A stretch of DNA of 7,334 nucleotides from an uncultured Bacteroidales bacterium. Lineage in GTDB: Bacteria; Bacteroidota; Bacteroidia; Bacteroidales; P3. The stretch covers positions 1 through 7,334 of the forward strand of contig CALEFF010000044.1 of the NCBI GenBank assembly GCA_937876865.1, written 5' to 3'. Shown one piece after another: positions 1 to 6,085 of the stretch. The notes under the pieces were generated by a model. It searched no databases and was not told the DNA's origin. It worked only from the letters and a program-made list of their open reading frames with translations. The translations under genes were made by a program, and so were the position numbers. Positions within the stretch are counted from its first letter, which is position 1; every line of letters begins with the position of its first letter.

Positions 1-17
1 AGCCATAAAAACACAAA

Positions 18-126
18 TTATTTCTTTGTTTTAGTGTAAATTTTTCTTTGTTTTTGAAAAATATTTCTTTGTTTTATTAAATTATTTCTTTGCTTTATTA
101 AATTATTTCTTAGTTTTATTTTGTCA
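18..126. repeat. Array of five imperfect 21-22 bp direct repeats
   Basis: The core TTTCTTTG (TTTCTTAG in the last copy) recurs at 21, 43, 64, 85 and 106, giving spacings of 22, 21, 21 and 21 bp. The units read roughly TTATTTCTTTGTTTTATTAA plus one base; the third and fourth are nearly identical and the first, second and fifth are more diverged. There are no unrelated spacers, so this is a tandem repeat and not a CRISPR array. The period is two turns of B-DNA, which puts every T-rich core on the same helical face. That could favour a bend or cooperative binding by a protein, but no function can be read from the sequence. The array lies 170 bp beyond the 3' end of the exported-protein gene and may extend off the left edge. 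Confidence 0.75.
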
Positions 127-299
127 AAATCAGATTTCAGCGAAAATTAGTCAAAATCCAACAAAATTACCCCTTAATTTCCCTCAATTTTCGTCAAAAA
201 TTTCACGAAAATCCCAAAATGAAATTTCCGTAAAATAAAGATGATTCCCCTAAAACTTTATTCACTTGAAATTTTTCTAAAAAGAATTTAAAGAAATGT
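127..299. other. Non-coding AT-rich stretch between repeat array and gene
   Basis: I see no gene here on either strand. The stretch contains short echoes of the array style: GTCAAAATC at 123-131 and again at 150-158, and a tandem pair of 10-mers, CCCTTAATTT and CCCTCAATTT, at 171-190. A near-perfect 11-bp inverted repeat (GATGATTCCCC at 240-250, GGGGAATAATC at 305-315, one mismatch) has its right arm just inside the end of the neighbouring gene. None of these looks like a clear intrinsic terminator. Confidence 0.5.
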
Positions 300-929
300 T
301 TATCGGGGAATAATCTTATCAAGGGTTAGATGTATAGAAGTTGTTTTATTGTATTCTATACGCCATTCTACAAATCCTTTTTCTTTGTCAAAAACATATT
401 TAAACGACCATTCTCCTGTTCTATTCTTTGCTTTGCCGTAATAGTATATAAGGTTTGGCTTTCCGCATTCAATCTTTGTTTTGTAACGAAGAAGAGAAAA
501 TTTATCCAAAAAGTCTATACTGCCAAGAAAGGCGTATTTTCCTTTTTTGTTGCATTGAGTAGGAAAGTGGATTTCAGGAAAAGGGAAATATTCAAAAAGA
601 TAAAAATAATCTTCTCTTGGAGGGTGAAGCCAGATTTTTTCATTTGTTTCAATAAATCCCGTTTCTTCTGCTTTATCGTAAGGAAAAGTTTTTTGAGTTT
701 CAAAATCTGCATTCTCGTGATAAGCATAAAAAAGTTGCTTTTGAGCATTATCATAAATCCAAACACTGTCTTGTGTCCATAAACTAAGATAAGACTCTTT
801 CACAACACCATTATTCTCATACCTAACCTTAAAAACAAACTCTTTATTCGGTGTATAAATCTCTTGCGACAAAAGAATAAAGGGACAAAACAGCAGAATG
901 AAAAATATAATTTCTTCTTTATAGGCCAT
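300..929 (-). CDS. Exported protein of unknown function, LHPPR/PFP family (signal peptide form)
   Basis: This 209-aa product is not one I recognise by name. It starts with a hydrophobic signal sequence (residues 5-20, IIFFILLFCPFILL) followed by a plausible signal peptidase I site, LLS-QE, at residues 21/22. There is no further membrane span, so the mature protein should be periplasmic or secreted. It is a clear paralogue of the lipoprotein encoded at 2147-2776, which has the same length. Both share an N-terminal YxP block, LHPPR (here residues 101-105) followed by PFP (116-118) and H-[FY]-P, and a C-terminal KY[VF]F...GFVxW block (177-189). The spacing of these blocks is preserved. The difference is anchoring: this copy lacks a lipobox cysteine at the cleavage site. 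It is transcribed alone, away from rhuM. I found no convincing TAnnTTTG promoter upstream; the A-rich region before the ATG is the only translation signal. Function is unknown. Confidence 0.8.
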   Translation of the reverse strand: MAYKEEIIFFILLFCPFILLSQEIYTPNKEFVFKVRYENNGVVKESYLSLWTQDSVWIYDNAQKQLFYAYHENADFETQKTFPYDKAEETGFIETNEKIWLHPPREDYFYLFEYFPFPEIHFPTQCNKKGKYAFLGSIDFLDKFSLLRYKTKIECGKPNLIYYYGKAKNRTGEWSFKYVFDKEKGFVEWRIEYNKTTSIHLTLDKIIPR

Positions 930-1006
930 ATCTAAGATAATTTGATTTGATATGCAAAAGAACGATTATAAAAAGTAAATATTATAAAGAATTTTAAAAA
1001 TCTTCG

Positions 1007-1027
1007 CAAAATAAATCAAAGAAATAA
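1007..1027 (-). repeat. Single inverted copy of the left-edge 21-bp repeat
   Basis: Read on the minus strand, this 21-bp segment matches the fifth unit of the left array (103-123) at 19 of 21 positions, and its first 11 bases, TTATTTCTTTG, are identical to units in the array. It lies between the divergent exported-protein and rhuM genes, about 25 bp upstream of the putative rhuM -7 box. The array and this lone copy therefore flank the exported-protein gene in opposite orientation. It could be an operator-like protein-binding site or a remnant of a dispersed repeat. Confidence 0.6.
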
Positions 1028-1051
1028 CTTCTAAATTCTTTGGAATTATAT

Positions 1052-1059
1052 TATTTTTG
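1052..1059 (+). promoter_or_regulatory. Putative Bacteroidota -7 box for rhuM
   Basis: TATTTTTG matches the TAnnTTTG consensus of the Bacteroidota primary sigma factor and is followed by CA, exactly as in the ABC operon promoter at 6961-6968. No good TTTG -33 element is present 19-21 bp upstream. The expected transcription start falls within a few bases of the ATG at 1065, implying a leaderless message or use of the internal ATG at 1095. Confidence 0.45.
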
Positions 1060-1064
1060 CAATT

Positions 1065-2093
1065 ATGAAACAACTTGAAATAAGAAATAGTACAATGGAG
1101 TTTTTAACCTTTGTCCTTGATGAAAAGGAAGAAGGGGTGCAAGTAGTTTATAAAAATCAAAATATTTGGGCTACTCAAAAGGTTATGGCTACTTTGTTTG
1201 ATGTTGGTGTGCCTGCTATCAGCAAACATTTAAAAAATATTTTTGAAAGTGGAGAACTTAATAAAGATACGACTATTTCCAAAATGGAAACAATCGTAAA
1301 TCGAGGATTTCGTGGAGAATCAAAAGAAGAAGTAGAGTTCTATAATCTTGATGCTATTATTTCGGTTGGTTATCGTGTAAATTCTATTCGTGCAACGCAG
1401 TTTCGTCAATGGTGTACAAATGTTCTAAGACATTTTGCCATACGTGGATATGTTATTGATAAGAAACGAATGGAGAATGGGGGATTTTTAGGGGAAGATT
1501 ATTTTGAATACTTACTTGCAGAAATAAGAGAAATTCGTTTAAGCGAAAGACGTTTCTATCAAAAGCTAACAGACATTTATGCAACTGCGATAGATTATAA
1601 TAAAGATGCACCTACAACACAAGCTTTCTTTAAGAAAGTTCAGAATAAGATACATTTTGCAGTTCACGGCTTAACTGCTGCTGAATTAATAGTTAGCAGA
1701 GCAAATGCCGATAAAGAAAATATGGGATTAACTACTTGGGAAAAAGCTCCGAATGGAAAAATTGTAAAGCCAGATGTATCAGTGGCAAAAAATTATCTTA
1801 ATTCTAAAGAGTTAGAAGATATGGGGAAATTAGTTAATTCAGTCCTTGATATTGCAGAGCGTATGGCTGACAGGCATATTCCTATGACTATGGAAGATTG
1901 GGCAAAGAGAATTGATATTATTCTTCAAGCAGGAGGCGATGAAGTATTGAATGATGCAGGAAAAGTTAGTTCTGAATTTGCAAAAACTTTTGCCGAAACA
2001 GAGTTTGAAAAGTATCGTATCATTCAAGATAGAGTTTTCGAGTCTGATTTTGATAAATTCTCAAACAATCTTTTACCTCTTGATATAGAATAA
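1065..2093 (+). CDS. rhuM: RhuM family protein (Virulence_RhuM)
   Basis: The 342-aa product is a full-length member of the RhuM family, named after a gene of Salmonella pathogenicity island 3. Diagnostic stretches are IWATQKVMATLFDVGVPAIS (residues 34-53, helix-turn-helix-like), HLKNIFESGEL (55-65), FYNLDAIISVGYRVNS..ATQFRQW (92-116), EIREIRLSERRFYQK (153-167), TDIYATAIDY (169-178), AVHGLTAAELI (199-209) and a C-terminal AETEFEKYRIIQDR (310-323). The biochemical role of the family is not established. The N-terminal part resembles DNA-binding segments of phage-type proteins, and family members often lie in variable genomic islands. I prefer the ATG at 1065 over the one at 1095 because, as I recall, homologues share the preceding IRNST segment. 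The gene stands alone: it diverges from the exported-protein gene and converges on the lipoprotein gene, with 53 bp between the stop codons. Its location next to repeats fits an accessory region, but no integrase or transposase is visible. Confidence 0.92.
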   Translation: MKQLEIRNSTMEFLTFVLDEKEEGVQVVYKNQNIWATQKVMATLFDVGVPAISKHLKNIFESGELNKDTTISKMETIVNRGFRGESKEEVEFYNLDAIISVGYRVNSIRATQFRQWCTNVLRHFAIRGYVIDKKRMENGGFLGEDYFEYLLAEIREIRLSERRFYQKLTDIYATAIDYNKDAPTTQAFFKKVQNKIHFAVHGLTAAELIVSRANADKENMGLTTWEKAPNGKIVKPDVSVAKNYLNSKELEDMGKLVNSVLDIAERMADRHIPMTMEDWAKRIDIILQAGGDEVLNDAGKVSSEFAKTFAETEFEKYRIIQDRVFESDFDKFSNNLLPLDIE

Positions 2094-2146
2094 TAAAGAA
2101 TTAAACTATCGAAAATCAGACCTCATAACTTTTAATTAAAATTCAA

Positions 2147-2776
2147 CTATTGCAATTCTAATATTATCTTCTCGTTATTTGGAAGAGAGTATTCCCAACG
2201 GACAAATCCAAGAGTGGTGTTAAAGAAATATTTTACTCGATATTGTCCTAATTCTTCTATATGGTTAGTATTTTCGCCTGTTATCGTATAGCATTCTATT
2301 TCTTTGCCGTTATAAAGGAGTGTTTCGCTGCCTTCTTGTTCTGATTTATAGGAAATGGTTTTGTTTCTTGCAGGTTTAAAGGTGGTTTTCTTAAAATAGA
2401 TTTCTCCATTTATTGAAACAACACAGCCTTCTGGGTAATGATAATTCGGAAATGGCAAAATAGCGGTAAAAGACAACATTCCCATTCTCGGAGGGTGCAA
2501 TTCAACATAGTTTTCGTTATCAATGTATGATGTAATTTCATAATATGTCGGGTTATTACCACATTTTTCATAATCGTAACGAAGACCTGCACTGCCAAAA
2601 ACAGAGTTTTTAAGCGTACTCATTTGCAAATGGCAATTATTTATAGTATCTCCTTTGTCGTTTATTTGGATTACTTGATAGCAATATTTGCTTTCAGGTT
2701 TGTAAACGCTATATCGGCTCGAACTACAAGCCGATATGGTTATTGCAATTAAGGTAAGAATTATTGCTTTCTTCAT
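2147..2776 (-). CDS. Lipoprotein of unknown function, LHPPR/PFP family, in ECF sigma operon
   Basis: The 209-aa product has a short lipoprotein signal peptide (MKKAIILTLIAITISAC) with cysteine 17 as the lipidation site. The residues after the cysteine are SSSR and lack the acidic stretch that directs Bacteroidota lipoproteins to the cell surface, so a periplasm-facing location is the better guess. It is a paralogue of the exported protein at 300-929: both have LHPPR (residues 93-97 here), PFP (108-110), H-Y-P and a C-terminal KYFF..LGFVRWEY block (182-196). It is the last gene of a three-gene unit, with a 6-bp gap from the membrane-protein gene, so it is probably co-transcribed with the sigma factor. 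It may be a sensor accessory or a target of the ECF response. No enzymatic motif is visible. The stop is TAG, whereas the neighbouring genes examined use TAA. Confidence 0.82.
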   Translation of the reverse strand: MKKAIILTLIAITISACSSSRYSVYKPESKYCYQVIQINDKGDTINNCHLQMSTLKNSVFGSAGLRYDYEKCGNNPTYYEITSYIDNENYVELHPPRMGMLSFTAILPFPNYHYPEGCVVSINGEIYFKKTTFKPARNKTISYKSEQEGSETLLYNGKEIECYTITGENTNHIEELGQYRVKYFFNTTLGFVRWEYSLPNNEKIILELQ

Positions 2777-2782
2777 TTTGCT

Positions 2783-3361
2783 CTATTTTTCAAATTGTTT
2801 TAATATTTGAATTTGTGATTTTAGTTCTTTAATCTGCTTTGCATAGAAGAAACTTACTAATATTGCGATAGCAGTTGCTATAATCATAACCGAAATTGCG
2901 TAAGATGTCGGTTTAAGTATGTAGTCTGCTTGAAGATTATTGTAAATAAAGATGAATGCGACAACCAAAGGAATAGAAATAACACTCTGCCAAATTATGT
3001 TTATACGTTCACAGATGCGAAATTTCATAAACCAATGTTCTCTTTCTATGATATTGTTTTGCGGTTGCTTCATTTTAAGCAAAAAATATAGGCTTATGCT
3101 TTGATTTATCAAGGCTCCATCTATTGCAACGTAGATAAGAATAATATACCACATAGGAAGGAGTTGGCATAATAGGTCATTGGTAAAAATTAGTATGCAA
3201 TTTGCTATCACAGACAAACATATCCCGAAAACAGAGTTGAATGTAAGATAATTTGCCTTTGATTTGCAGGATTGTTCTATGATTTGACGGTTGATAATCT
3301 TTTGTTGTTCCAATTCTTTGGACATTTCTGACCATTGTTTTTTTAATTCTTCTAATTCCAT
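2783..3361 (-). CDS. Four-helix membrane protein, putative anti-sigma or sensor partner of the ECF factor
   Basis: The 192-aa product begins with a charged helical segment, MELEELKKQWSEMSKELEQQ, likely cytoplasmic and coiled-coil forming. Four predicted membrane spans follow, at about residues 39-60, 66-90, 123-142 and 150-173, and then a short charged helix with a leucine/isoleucine heptad pattern (KELKSQIQILKQFEK). Proteins with this layout and the MELEELKxxW start commonly sit directly after ECF sigma genes in Bacteroidota. They lack the zinc-binding anti-sigma domain and the FecR domain, so an anti-sigma role is an inference from position and topology: the N-terminal cytoplasmic helix would be the natural part to touch the sigma factor. 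The gene starts 13 bp after the sigma stop codon and ends 6 bp before the lipoprotein start, consistent with a single transcript. Confidence 0.75.
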   Translation of the reverse strand: MELEELKKQWSEMSKELEQQKIINRQIIEQSCKSKANYLTFNSVFGICLSVIANCILIFTNDLLCQLLPMWYIILIYVAIDGALINQSISLYFLLKMKQPQNNIIEREHWFMKFRICERINIIWQSVISIPLVVAFIFIYNNLQADYILKPTSYAISVMIIATAIAILVSFFYAKQIKELKSQIQILKQFEK

Positions 3362-3374
3362 TTCTGTATTTTTT

Positions 3375-3851
3375 TTATTGGTTCGACATTTTCTTTAATT
3401 TTTCCTTTATTCTGCTAAGTTTCACTCCTACGTTTGAGATTGAAAGTCCTGTTATGCTTGCGATTTCATCATAAGACAAATCCTCCAACCAAAGCAAGAC
3501 CAAGGATTTTTCTAATATATCTAAACGATTTATTAGAGTGTGCAAAAATTCTATTCGTTGCTGTTTTTCCTTGTCTTCAAAGGTTAAATCTACTTCAAGT
3601 GAGGGAATCTTTGAGAGTGGATTGCGTTTTTTCTTTCTTACAAAGGAAATGCAAGTGTTAAGACTTATGCGATAAATCCACGTACTTGCCTTGCTTTCTG
3701 AACGAAAGTGAGGGAAACTTCGCCATAATTCTATCAACACTTCTTGGTAATAATCTTCAATATAGTCTTTTTCGGCATAAATATAGCAGACTTTGTAGAT
3801 TATGTCCTTGTGTTGCATAACCATTTTGGTGTATTCTTCTTTCAGGTCCAT
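3375..3851 (-). CDS. ECF-type RNA polymerase sigma-70 factor
   Basis: The 158-aa length and two-domain layout are those of an extracytoplasmic-function sigma factor. Region 2 spans about residues 10-76. It contains DYYQEVLIELWRSF (33-46), the helix that contacts core polymerase, and STWIYRISLNTCISFVRKKKR (56-76), which recognises and melts the -10 element. Region 4 spans about 107-156, with the helix-turn-helix SYDEIASITGLSISNVGVKLSRIKEKL that reads the -35 element. Regions 1 and 3 are absent, as expected. It heads a unit with a membrane protein and a lipoprotein, which suggests the usual arrangement of a membrane-held sigma factor released by an envelope signal. An ECF-like promoter lies 28-56 bp upstream, which would allow it to activate its own transcription. 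Its regulon cannot be deduced from the window. Confidence 0.93.
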   Translation of the reverse strand: MDLKEEYTKMVMQHKDIIYKVCYIYAEKDYIEDYYQEVLIELWRSFPHFRSESKASTWIYRISLNTCISFVRKKKRNPLSKIPSLEVDLTFEDKEKQQRIEFLHTLINRLDILEKSLVLLWLEDLSYDEIASITGLSISNVGVKLSRIKEKLKKMSNQ

Positions 3852-3878
3852 TGTCTGTTTTTTTTGTTTCTACACCTC

Positions 3879-3907
3879 ATTAGTCGCAAAACCAAATAAA
3901 AAATTAC
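3879..3907 (-). promoter_or_regulatory. Putative autoregulated ECF promoter upstream of the sigma gene
   Basis: On the minus strand the segment reads GTAAT (3907-3903), 16 bp of T-rich spacer, then CGACTAAT (3886-3879). A GTAA[CT] -35-like element, a T-rich spacer and a CG[AT]C-type -10 with about 16-17 bp between them is the usual pattern of ECF promoters. The predicted start is near 3872, leaving a leader of about 20 nt before the ATG at 3851. No TAnnTTTG box for the housekeeping sigma factor is apparent in this 69-bp gap. Confidence 0.5.
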
Positions 3908-3920
3908 AAAACGAAGGATT

Positions 3921-4178
3921 TTATTTCTTTATTTCAAATGATGTAGAATAGATTATTGACGAACCGTTTTCGGTAGTGTCGATTCCAATTTCTTTTGTCT
4001 CAATATAACCAAAATAGGCTCCTGTTTGCTTATATTCTATCAGTGGTTTGCCTGCTTTTTTTGCTATTCTATATGCTTTGTTTGCCTCTTTGTCGGCATA
4101 ACCTATTGTTATATATAAACAAGTTAAGAATATAAATAATCCTATTATTAAAGCAATTGTTGTTTTTCTTATTTTCAT
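3921..4178 (-). CDS. Small single-span exported or membrane protein, MKIRKTT type
   Basis: The 85-aa product is not one I recognise. It has a basic start (MKIRKTT), a hydrophobic segment at about residues 8-27 and a hydrophilic tail of nearly 60 residues (from DKEANKAYRIAKKAGKP onward) that would lie in the periplasm if the basic end stays inside. The hydrophobic segment could be a signal peptide cleaved after IGYA or a retained anchor; cysteine 20 is not in a good lipobox. It follows permease B by 12 bp and shares its first seven residues with the 27-aa microprotein at 4950-5033, so it is probably an accessory subunit of the ABC system. It is the last gene of that unit, 69 bp before the sigma gene. 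Confidence 0.7.
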   Translation of the reverse strand: MKIRKTTIALIIGLFIFLTCLYITIGYADKEANKAYRIAKKAGKPLIEYKQTGAYFGYIETKEIGIDTTENGSSIIYSTSFEIKK

Positions 4179-4190
4179 AGTTTTAAGTTT

Positions 4191-4937
4191 TTACGCCCTT
4201 TCTTCTTTTATACGAAAATATGTAAGCACAAAAAGAAATATTGAGGCTATTGTTAGAAGTATCGGCATACACTGATGCATTATTTCTGACATTGTGTTAA
4301 AGTAATCAAGAAATGCTCTATCGTCATAGATAAAATCATACATAAACAAAGGATTACAATCAACTAAATATGTATTTAGAAAACTCAATCCAGCAAATGC
4401 AAGAATTACAATAATTGTTTTTAGACTTGCATTTTTCTTGAAAAAGTATGAGCAAAAGAATGTAAGGGCAAAAATAAATAGAAGTGAAAAATGATCTATC
4501 AACCCCCAATTTTTTAGAGAGAGAAAAGAGATAAAATATTGCCAACTTTCAATAAGATTCGTCGGATTGCCAATTAACAAATTGCTTATCGGAATACTTA
4601 GAAATAAAGCAAACAATAACGCTCCATTCAACAACACAAAAACGTATGTAAACGATAGAATATATTTTTCTAAGCAAGAGGCTGGAAGATTTAATTGAGC
4701 AAGGAGTGAGTTTTCCTTATTAACATTAAAATCATTCTGCGTAACAATAATCGTCCACAAAATTATGAAGTAAGTCATTTCAAAAAAATATAACTCAATA
4801 CCACCAACTATCTTGTGAATCCAAGGGAAAAAACAACACAATAAAAAATAGGTAATTGCTAATGCAAGCAATTCCAATCCCTTTATTGCAAAGAGTCTCT
4901 TATATAATAGGCTTAGTCTTTTAATACTTAATTCCAT
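4191..4937 (-). CDS. ABC transporter permease B (ABC-2-like, six-helix)
   Basis: The 248-aa protein has about six membrane spans (approximately residues 21-38, 48-66, 93-115, 148-165, 171-191 and 222-241) and no soluble domain. This is the layout of ABC-2 or Ytr-type permeases that pair with a separate ATPase. It is a paralogue of permease A at 5410-6060. Both begin ME[LI]SI.R, share LNLPAS/INLPAS followed by x-LEKYI (82-92 here) between spans 2 and 3, share FFKKN (165-169) after span 4, and end TY[FL]R[IL]KEERA. The two could form a heterodimeric pore. This copy is longer, with extra residues in the loop before span 4 and in an acidic loop (YDDRAFLDYF, 204-213) before the last span. It starts 12 bp after the microprotein stop. 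The substrate is unknown. Confidence 0.82.
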   Translation of the reverse strand: MELSIKRLSLLYKRLFAIKGLELLALAITYFLLCCFFPWIHKIVGGIELYFFEMTYFIILWTIIVTQNDFNVNKENSLLAQLNLPASCLEKYILSFTYVFVLLNGALLFALFLSIPISNLLIGNPTNLIESWQYFISFLSLKNWGLIDHFSLLFIFALTFFCSYFFKKNASLKTIIVILAFAGLSFLNTYLVDCNPLFMYDFIYDDRAFLDYFNTMSEIMHQCMPILLTIASIFLFVLTYFRIKEERA

Positions 4938-4949
4938 AATCTTTTTTCT

Positions 4950-5033
4950 TTAAATTACTGCATCTATTACTTGTGCTATAATTATGCAAGCAACAAATAT
5001 TATTGTTAATACTGTGGTTTTACGAATTTTCAT
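4950..5033 (-). CDS. 27-aa membrane microprotein, MKIRKTT type
   Basis: This short frame reads MKIRKTTVLTIIFVAC followed by IIIAQVIDAVI and a TAA stop. It exactly fills the 102-bp gap between the GntR gene (ending 5040) and permease B (starting 4937), with a 6-bp gap upstream and a 12-bp gap downstream, the same tight spacing as the other genes of the unit. A basic start is followed by an uninterrupted hydrophobic stretch of about 17 residues, so a single membrane span is likely. Cysteine 16 is preceded by FVA, a weak lipobox-like setting. The first seven residues are identical to those of the 85-aa protein after permease B, although the DNA differs at synonymous positions (ATTCGT against ATAAGA for IR), which points to selection on the peptide. 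It could be a small transporter subunit, or the stump of a once longer paralogue. Translation is inferred from context only. Confidence 0.6.
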   Translation of the reverse strand: MKIRKTTVLTIIFVACIIIAQVIDAVI

Positions 5034-5039
5034 AAGTCT

Positions 5040-5405
5040 TTATTTTTTGTTTTGTTTGTATTGTTCATATAATTTCGAGAGTTGCTCAATGTTTATGGAG
5101 AGTTGCTCCATTGTTTTGAAAAATTGTGGCAAATACTCTTCGGAAAACTGTTTTCTTTTGCGTTCTAATATTTTTTCAACTGCCAAAGGAGAAACGAAAT
5201 AGCCCATTCCTCTCTTCTCATATATGATTTCGTTATTTGCAAGCAATTCAAAAGTCTTAACAACCGTGTTTGGATTTACTTCAAAGTAAACAGCCAAATC
5301 TCTACTTGAAGGAATGCGATTGTCGGCTTGGTATTTGCCTGCAAGAATTTCATCACATAGTTTATTGGCAAGTTGATGAAAGATTGGTGATTGTTGTTTT
5401 ATCAT
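5040..5405 (-). CDS. GntR family transcriptional repressor, YtrA subfamily
   Basis: The 121-aa protein has the N-terminal winged helix of GntR regulators: PIFHQLANKLCDEILAGKY (7-25), then IPSSRDLAVYFEVNPNTVVK (31-50) as helix-turn-helix, and a wing with YEKRGMGYFV (62-71). Only about 50 residues follow, as two charged helices, with no ligand-binding FCD or UTRA domain. This short form is the YtrA subfamily, whose members repress ABC transporter operons in which they are encoded. Here the gene lies inside such an operon, starting 4 bp after the permease A stop codon. A matching operator, AGTGTA-N12-TACACT, lies at the operon promoter (6936-6959), so autorepression is likely. The signal that relieves repression is unknown; in Bacillus subtilis the YtrA regulon responds to cell-wall antibiotics. 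Unusually, it sits in the middle of the operon and not at its head. Confidence 0.93.
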   Translation of the reverse strand: MIKQQSPIFHQLANKLCDEILAGKYQADNRIPSSRDLAVYFEVNPNTVVKTFELLANNEIIYEKRGMGYFVSPLAVEKILERKRKQFSEEYLPQFFKTMEQLSINIEQLSKLYEQYKQNKK

Positions 5406-5409
5406 AGTC

Positions 5410-6060
5410 TTACGCCCTTTCCTCCTTTAATCTTAAATATGTAAGTAAAAGAAAGCCTATTGTAATGATTGAGTTTAAAGTAACATCAAAATAATAGTTA
5501 TATACGTATGATGATTTCCCGTCAATAAGATATGTAAGTGCCATAAAAATAAGACTACACATAAAAATAATAAAGAAAGTAAGGCCTAGGCTATTTTTTT
5601 TGAAAAACAAGGAGCCGTAAAACATAATTGCAGCTATGCTAAGCATTGAAATAATACTTTGTAGGCTAAATTGATATTCTATATTTTCAGGAAAGCCTAC
5701 TTGATTTGGAAAGATTTGTAAACTTAAATAATATCCCAAGTAAAAGGCTCCGTATATTGTAATAATTACTCCAAGAAAATGAATAATAAATATTGAGATA
5801 TATTTTTCTAAATTGGAAGCTGGCAGGTTTATTGTGTGTATTCTTGTGTTTTTATCTTTATATAACTTAAATGCTATAACGGATATAACTGCGTAAATAG
5901 TCACATTTAAAACAACTATGCCTATTAAGCTTAATAATTGATTCCTTGCACACATTATTGTTGCGAAAAAAATTATCAAGAAAAGGAGTAAGAAATACAT
6001 TCTTTCTTCTTGCCAAATCTTTTTCAAAATATGCTTAATTCTTGTTATACTTATTTCCAT
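5410..6060 (-). CDS. ABC transporter permease A (ABC-2-like, six-helix)
   Basis: The 216-aa protein has about six membrane spans (approximately residues 21-37, 43-65, 88-114, 134-153, 157-178 and 192-209) with a short basic start, MEISITRIKHILKK. It shares INLPASNLEKYI (77-88), FFKKN (152-156) and the last residues TYLRLKEERA with permease B at 4191-4937, and the two are otherwise strongly diverged. It lies 25 bp after the ATPase stop codon and 4 bp before the GntR start, so it is co-transcribed and probably the partner of that ATPase. A homodimer or a heterodimer with permease B is possible. No extracellular peptidase or substrate-binding domain is fused to it, so neither the direction of transport nor the substrate can be read from the sequence. 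Confidence 0.82.
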   Translation of the reverse strand: MEISITRIKHILKKIWQEERMYFLLLFLIIFFATIMCARNQLLSLIGIVVLNVTIYAVISVIAFKLYKDKNTRIHTINLPASNLEKYISIFIIHFLGVIITIYGAFYLGYYLSLQIFPNQVGFPENIEYQFSLQSIISMLSIAAIMFYGSLFFKKNSLGLTFFIIFMCSLIFMALTYLIDGKSSYVYNYYFDVTLNSIITIGFLLLTYLRLKEERA

Positions 6061-6085
6061 TGTTGTAAGGTTTTTTAGTTATTGA

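Noticed and set aside
33..38. AGTGTA half-site of the GntR operator within the left array
   Set aside because: No matching TACACT at 12-13 bp distance; a 6-bp match is expected by chance.
18..126. Left array as a CRISPR array
   Set aside because: Repeats are adjacent and degenerate with no unique spacers of 30-40 bp, and there are no cas genes in the window.
240..315. GATGATTCCCC / GGGGAATAATC inverted repeat as a terminator of the exported-protein gene
   Set aside because: The loop is 54 nt and the right arm lies inside the coding region, so it does not fit an intrinsic terminator. It is left as a described repeat only.
330..782. Open plus-strand frame of 150 codons across the exported-protein gene
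   Set aside because: It lies antisense to a well-supported gene with a signal peptide and a paralogue. Its translation is rich in F, K, I and C with no domain, as expected for the shadow of an AT-rich gene.
2130..2141. Palindrome TTTTAATTAAAA between the converging rhuM and lipoprotein genes as a shared terminator
   Set aside because: The stem is only A-T pairs with no loop to speak of and no separate T-run; too weak to call.
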